DNA of 64,000 nucleotides, taken from the NCBI RefSeq assembly GCF_002858925.1, contig NZ_PJRS01000023.1, positions 144,109-208,108 of the forward strand, given 5' to 3'. The notes below the pieces were generated by a model that was given only the letters and a program-made list of their open reading frames with translations, ran no database searches and was not told where the DNA came from. The DNA is from Caulobacter zeae. GTDB taxonomy: Bacteria > Pseudomonadota > Alphaproteobacteria > Caulobacterales > Caulobacteraceae. Below, one piece after another: positions 60,914 through 64,000 of the stretch. Position 1 is the first letter of the stretch. Every line of letters begins with the position of its first letter. Position numbers and translations under genes: made by a program.

Positions 60914-62121
60914 GCGGCGACATCGTCGAGGCGCTGATCCGCGCCAACCTGGCCCTGGCCGCCGCCATCGTCGCGGTGATGCTGCTGCGCAAGCCGGTCC
61001 GCCGGCGGCTCGGCCCCCTGGCCGCCTACGCCCTGTGGCTGGCCGCGCCGCTGTGCGCCCTGGTCAGCCTGATCCCAGTCCGCGCGCCCACGGCCATGAC
61101 CTTCTACCAGACGGTGGAACTGACGCCCAAGGCGGTGGCCGCCGCCGCCCGGGCCACCCAGCAGATGGCCAGCCTGACGGACATCGCCGTATGGGTCTGG
61201 GCGATCGGCGCAACGGCGGCCTTCGGCCTCCTGGCCCTGCGCCAGCTCCGCTTCGTGCGCGCCGCCGGCCGGCTGACGCCCCTGGACGGCGCCCCCGGCG
61301 TGCTGCGCGGCGAGCATGTGGACGCCGGACCTCTGGTGCTGGGCGCCCTGCGTCCCCGCATCGTCGTGCCGGCCGACTTCGCCCAGCGCTTCCAAGGCGA
61401 GGCCCGCACCTTGGTTCTGGCCCACGAGGACGTCCACCTGCGCCGGGGCGACGCGACCATCAACGGCCTGGTCGTGGCCCTGCAATGCCTGTGCTGGTTC
61501 AACCCGCTGGTCCACCTCGCCGCCAGGGCCCTGCGCGTCGACCAGGAGATCGCCTGCGACGCGGCGGTGATCGCGCGCCATCCGCACGCCCGCCGTCTCT
61601 ATGCCGAAACGCTGCTCAGCACGGTGCTGACGGCCAAGACCGCCCCGCTCGGCTGCCATTGGCCGGCGGCGGGGCCCCATCCCCTGAAGGAGAGACTGAC
61701 CATGCTGAACGCCGCCTCCCTCACCCCGCTGCGCCGCAAGGCCGGCCTGGCCCTCGTCGCCCTGCTGGCCTCCACGGCCGCCGGCGCGGTCTGGGCCGCC
61801 AATCCCGAGGTGACCCCCAAGCCGGTCGTCTCGCGACCGGTCTGGGTGCAGAAGCCCGACATCGCCGACCTCGACCGCTACTACCCGGCGCAGGCCAAGG
61901 CGGAGAAGCTCGCGGGCCGCGCGGTGATCGGCTGCGACGTGACGCCCCAAGGCGAGCTGCACCGCTGCAAGGTCGCAAGCGAGCTGCCGACGGGCGCGGG
62001 CTTCGGCGAAGCGGCCCTGCAACTGAGCCAGCATTTCCGAATGGACCCCACCCTGCCCGACGGCAAGCCGGCCGGGAACGGCTGGGTCAACATCCCCATC
62101 AGCTTCCAGCCGCCGCGCTAA
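60910..62121 (+). CDS. M56 (BlaR1/MecR1) membrane protease with C-terminal TonB-like domain
   Basis: The 403-residue protein has three N-terminal membrane helices and a cytosolic zinc-protease segment with His172-Glu-Asp-Val-His176 (LAHEDVHLRRGD) and likely third ligand Glu213 in DQEIACD. A fourth helix follows at about residues 272-295. The periplasmic part is not a penicillin-binding sensor. It is a TonB-C-like domain (YPAQAKAEKLAGRAVIGCDVTPQGELHRCKV) that contains a Cys pair. It probably cleaves or inactivates the coupled BlaI protein in response to an envelope signal that is not directly a beta-lactam. Confidence 0.88.
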   Translation: MSGDIVEALIRANLALAAAIVAVMLLRKPVRRRLGPLAAYALWLAAPLCALVSLIPVRAPTAMTFYQTVELTPKAVAAAARATQQMASLTDIAVWVWAIGATAAFGLLALRQLRFVRAAGRLTPLDGAPGVLRGEHVDAGPLVLGALRPRIVVPADFAQRFQGEARTLVLAHEDVHLRRGDATINGLVVALQCLCWFNPLVHLAARALRVDQEIACDAAVIARHPHARRLYAETLLSTVLTAKTAPLGCHWPAAGPHPLKERLTMLNAASLTPLRRKAGLALVALLASTAAGAVWAANPEVTPKPVVSRPVWVQKPDIADLDRYYPAQAKAEKLAGRAVIGCDVTPQGELHRCKVASELPTGAGFGEAALQLSQHFRMDPTLPDGKPAGNGWVNIPISFQPPR

Positions 62122-62143
62122 GCCGGAACGGAGTCCAGGAAAA

Positions 62144-62167
62144 GGGGCGGTGGATGACCACCGCCCC
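62144..62167. terminator. Bidirectional terminator between the M56 gene and amn
   Basis: A perfect 10-bp stem GGGGCGGTGG/CCACCGCCCC with an ATGA loop is flanked by TTTTCC on the minus-strand side and TTCGTCGTTTTC on the plus side. It serves two convergent genes. Confidence 0.8.
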
Positions 62168-62194
62168 TTCGTCGTTTTCAGACTGACGCCGCCC

Positions 62195-63649
62195 TTACCG
62201 GAACGGCGGCTCATCGAAGGCGCGCAGCTTGCGCGAGTGAAGGTTCGGGCCTTCCTCGTGCAGCAGCTTGCAGGTCAGGATGCCGATCTGCAGGTGCTGG
62301 CTGATCGCCCGCTCGTAGAAGGCGTTGGCCTGGCCCGGCAGCTTGATCTCGCCGTGCAGCGGCTTGTCCGACACGCACAGCAGGGTCCCGTACGGCACCC
62401 GGAAGCGATAGCCCTGGGCGGCGATGGTGGCGCTTTCCATGTCGATGGCGACCGCGCGGCTCTGGTTGAAGCGCAGGGCCGACAGGCTGTGGCGCAGTTC
62501 CCAGTTGCGGTCATCGGTGGTGACCACGGTGCCGGTGCGCAGGCGCTTCTTCAGCTCCTGGCCGGTGTCGCCGCTGATCGCCTTGGCCGCGTCGTAGAGG
62601 GCGCGCTGCACCTCGGCGATCGACGGCACCGGGATCTCCGGCGGCAGCACCACGTCCAGCACGTGGTCGTCGCGCAGATAGGCGTGGGCCAGCACGTAGT
62701 CGCCGATGGTCTGGGTGTCGCGCAGGCCGCCGCAGTGGCCGATCATCAGCCAGGCCTGCGGGCGCAGCACGGCCAGGTGGTCGCAGATGGTCTTGGCGTT
62801 GGACGGGCCGACGCCGATGTTGACCAGGCTGACGCCCTGACCGTTCGGGGCGATCAGGTGGTAGGCCGGCATCTGGTGCTTGCGCCAGGCGCCGTCGGCG
62901 ATCGCCTGCTCGGCGTTCGGCGTATCGGCCGTCACCACCACGCCGCCCGAGCACGACAGCGCCGTATACGGACTATCGGGCTTCTTCAGCTGCTCCACGC
63001 CCCAGCGGACGAACTCGTCCACGTAGCGGTGGTAGTTGGTGAACAGGATGAACGGCTGCACGTGCTCGGCCGGAGCGCCGGTGTAGTGGCGCAGGCGGGC
63101 CAGCGAGAAGTCGGTGCGCAGGCCGTCGAACAGGGCCAGCGGCCGGGTCTCTTCCAGCACCGGGCTCCAGACGCCGTCGGCGATCTCGTCGCCGATGAAG
63201 GCCAGGTCCGTGGTCGGGAAGAAGCGGGCGATGTCCTCGCTGCGGACGTCGGCCTGGTTCAGGTCGATGCTGGCGTCCAGCACGTAGGGATAGGGGATCT
63301 CCTGCTCGGAGCGGGCGATCTCGATCTCGACCTCGAAATCGTCCATCAGCAGGGTCAGCTGCTCGACCAGATAGTCCTTGAACTGGGCCGGCTTGGTGAC
63401 CGTGGTCGAGTAGACGCCCGGACGGCTGACCCGGGCGAACGAGCGCGCCAGCTTCGGCGGCAGGGCCTCGGGATCGTAGGTCAGGCGCAGCTCGGGATAG
63501 GTGAACGAGCCGTCGAACCGCATCTGCGGGTCGGGGCGGGTTCCATTTTCGAGATAGGCCCGGAGGGCGGTGCGCAGCGCCTCGACGGCGCGTTCGTATT
63601 CGGAGTTGAGCCGTTCGACGACGGCGATTGCTTTTTCTTGGTTAGACAT
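62195..63649 (-). CDS. amn: AMP nucleosidase
   Basis: Amn hydrolyses AMP to adenine and ribose-5-phosphate, buffering adenylate pools. The 484-residue protein has the Amn N-terminal domain (KAIAVVERLNSEYERAVEALRTAL, then PELRLTYDPEALPPKLARSFARV). A nucleoside-phosphorylase-like C-domain follows with NIGVGPSNAKTICDHLAVLRPQAWLMIGHCGGLR and AVAIDMESATIAAQGYRFRVPYGTLLCVSDKPLHGEIK. The length and both domains are complete. The start MSNQEKAIAVVERLN is well placed. Confidence 0.96.
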   Translation of the reverse strand: MSNQEKAIAVVERLNSEYERAVEALRTALRAYLENGTRPDPQMRFDGSFTYPELRLTYDPEALPPKLARSFARVSRPGVYSTTVTKPAQFKDYLVEQLTLLMDDFEVEIEIARSEQEIPYPYVLDASIDLNQADVRSEDIARFFPTTDLAFIGDEIADGVWSPVLEETRPLALFDGLRTDFSLARLRHYTGAPAEHVQPFILFTNYHRYVDEFVRWGVEQLKKPDSPYTALSCSGGVVVTADTPNAEQAIADGAWRKHQMPAYHLIAPNGQGVSLVNIGVGPSNAKTICDHLAVLRPQAWLMIGHCGGLRDTQTIGDYVLAHAYLRDDHVLDVVLPPEIPVPSIAEVQRALYDAAKAISGDTGQELKKRLRTGTVVTTDDRNWELRHSLSALRFNQSRAVAIDMESATIAAQGYRFRVPYGTLLCVSDKPLHGEIKLPGQANAFYERAISQHLQIGILTCKLLHEEGPNLHSRKLRAFDEPPFR

Positions 63650-63889
63650 GGCGTCCTATATCAGCCTTGCCGCAGCCTGACCAGAGCGGGGCGCGGCCAG
63701 GCGCTGGGGCGAGCATAGCGCCGCCAGCCTGCGCCTTTGTGACGCCGCAGGCATGGACGAAGCCGCCCTGCTCGGCCAAAAGGGGCGCCACATGCCCCCT
63801 CTCGGGGCGTCCACGAAACGAATGCGCCTGCTGGGAGGGCGCTTCAGCAGGCCCGGTCGCCACGCGGTCGAGGGGGAACGGAAGACCCT

Positions 63890-64000
63890 ATGAACAAACG
63901 CTTCGCCTATCTGATCGTCGGCGCGATGGTGCTGGGGGTGCTCGTCGGCTGGGGGTGCAACCAGTTCCTGGACGCCGAGGGGGCCAAGTCGGCCGCTTCG
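63890..64000 (+). CDS. Probable dicarboxylate/amino acid:cation symporter, N-terminus (cut by window edge)
   Basis: Only 37 residues are visible: MNKRFAYLIVGAMVLGVLVG followed by WGCNQFLDAEGAKSAAS. A short basic start, a Gly-rich first helix and a soluble stretch resemble the N-terminus of DAACS (GltP/DctA) symporters. AGGGGGAACGGAAG precedes the ATG. The family call is tentative because the transport core lies outside the window. Confidence 0.5.
   Translation, partial: MNKRFAYLIVGAMVLGVLVGWGCNQFLDAEGAKSAAS

Noticed and set aside
63642..63863. 73-codon frame upstream of the partial symporter gene
   Set aside because: It overlaps the amn start region, has no ribosome site or recognisable motif, and sits in a likely promoter region.

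Overview
This 64 kb window is a high-GC stretch of an alphaproteobacterial chromosome that looks like Caulobacter or a close relative. The reasons are the pilA-cpaABCDEFGH pilus locus in its Caulobacter order, the MalA/MalY-type maltodextrin locus, promoters resembling the Caulobacter housekeeping consensus, and the hemC-hemD-Mic60-HemY operon divergent from tsaD-gpsA. No rRNA, CRISPR array, prophage or insertion sequence was seen. Most genes are ordinary chromosomal genes packed in short operons, many with 4-base ATGA start/stop overlaps.

Layout. 1-5.2 kb holds a cut-off aldehyde dehydrogenase and its likely GAF-HTH regulator, a creatininase-family amidohydrolase, kdsD (Kdo synthesis), a methyltransferase, a Rieske protein and a YciI protein. 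5.2-11.7 kb holds tsaD-gpsA on the minus strand, divergent from the tetrapyrrole operon hemC-hemD followed by Mic60-like and HemY-like membrane proteins, then a tRNA-Thr(CGU). 12-16.9 kb holds an acyltransferase/SGNH protein, a GST, and a ferredoxin with its FAD reductase. 16.3-20.3 kb is the sdhCDAB operon (complex II) followed by a small membrane protein. 20.4-25.6 kb holds a soluble HWE kinase, zapE, rmuC-def and a DUF5990-like protein.

25.8-43.2 kb is an alpha-glucan utilisation locus. It holds a TonB-dependent outer-membrane receptor (MalA-like), a periplasmic alpha-amylase, a GH15 glucoamylase, a GH97 alpha-glucosidase, a cytoplasmic GH13 alpha-glucosidase, an MFS sugar importer (MalY-like) and a LacI regulator. 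Three intergenic regions carry TTTGCA/GCAAA-rich candidate operators. An Rrf2 regulator with a dithiol-oxidase-like flavoprotein sits inside the locus, and a flavin-dependent halogenase with intact catalytic residues follows the receptor.

43.2-54.9 kb is the Flp/Tad pilus locus. It contains a second, 58-residue Flp pilin gene next to pilA, a strong terminator separating the pilins from cpaA, a stand-alone secretin N-domain protein and two TadE-like pseudopilins. 54.9-64 kb holds pabB-pabC (folate), an Atg22-type MFS protein, a tyrosine phosphatase, an alpha/beta hydrolase, a BlaI repressor with an M56 protease-TonB hybrid, amn (AMP nucleosidase) and the start of a probable dicarboxylate symporter.

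Intergenic regions are seeded with several families of hairpin-forming repeats of 20-170 bp. All calls come from reading the sequence and from family knowledge. No database search was run.
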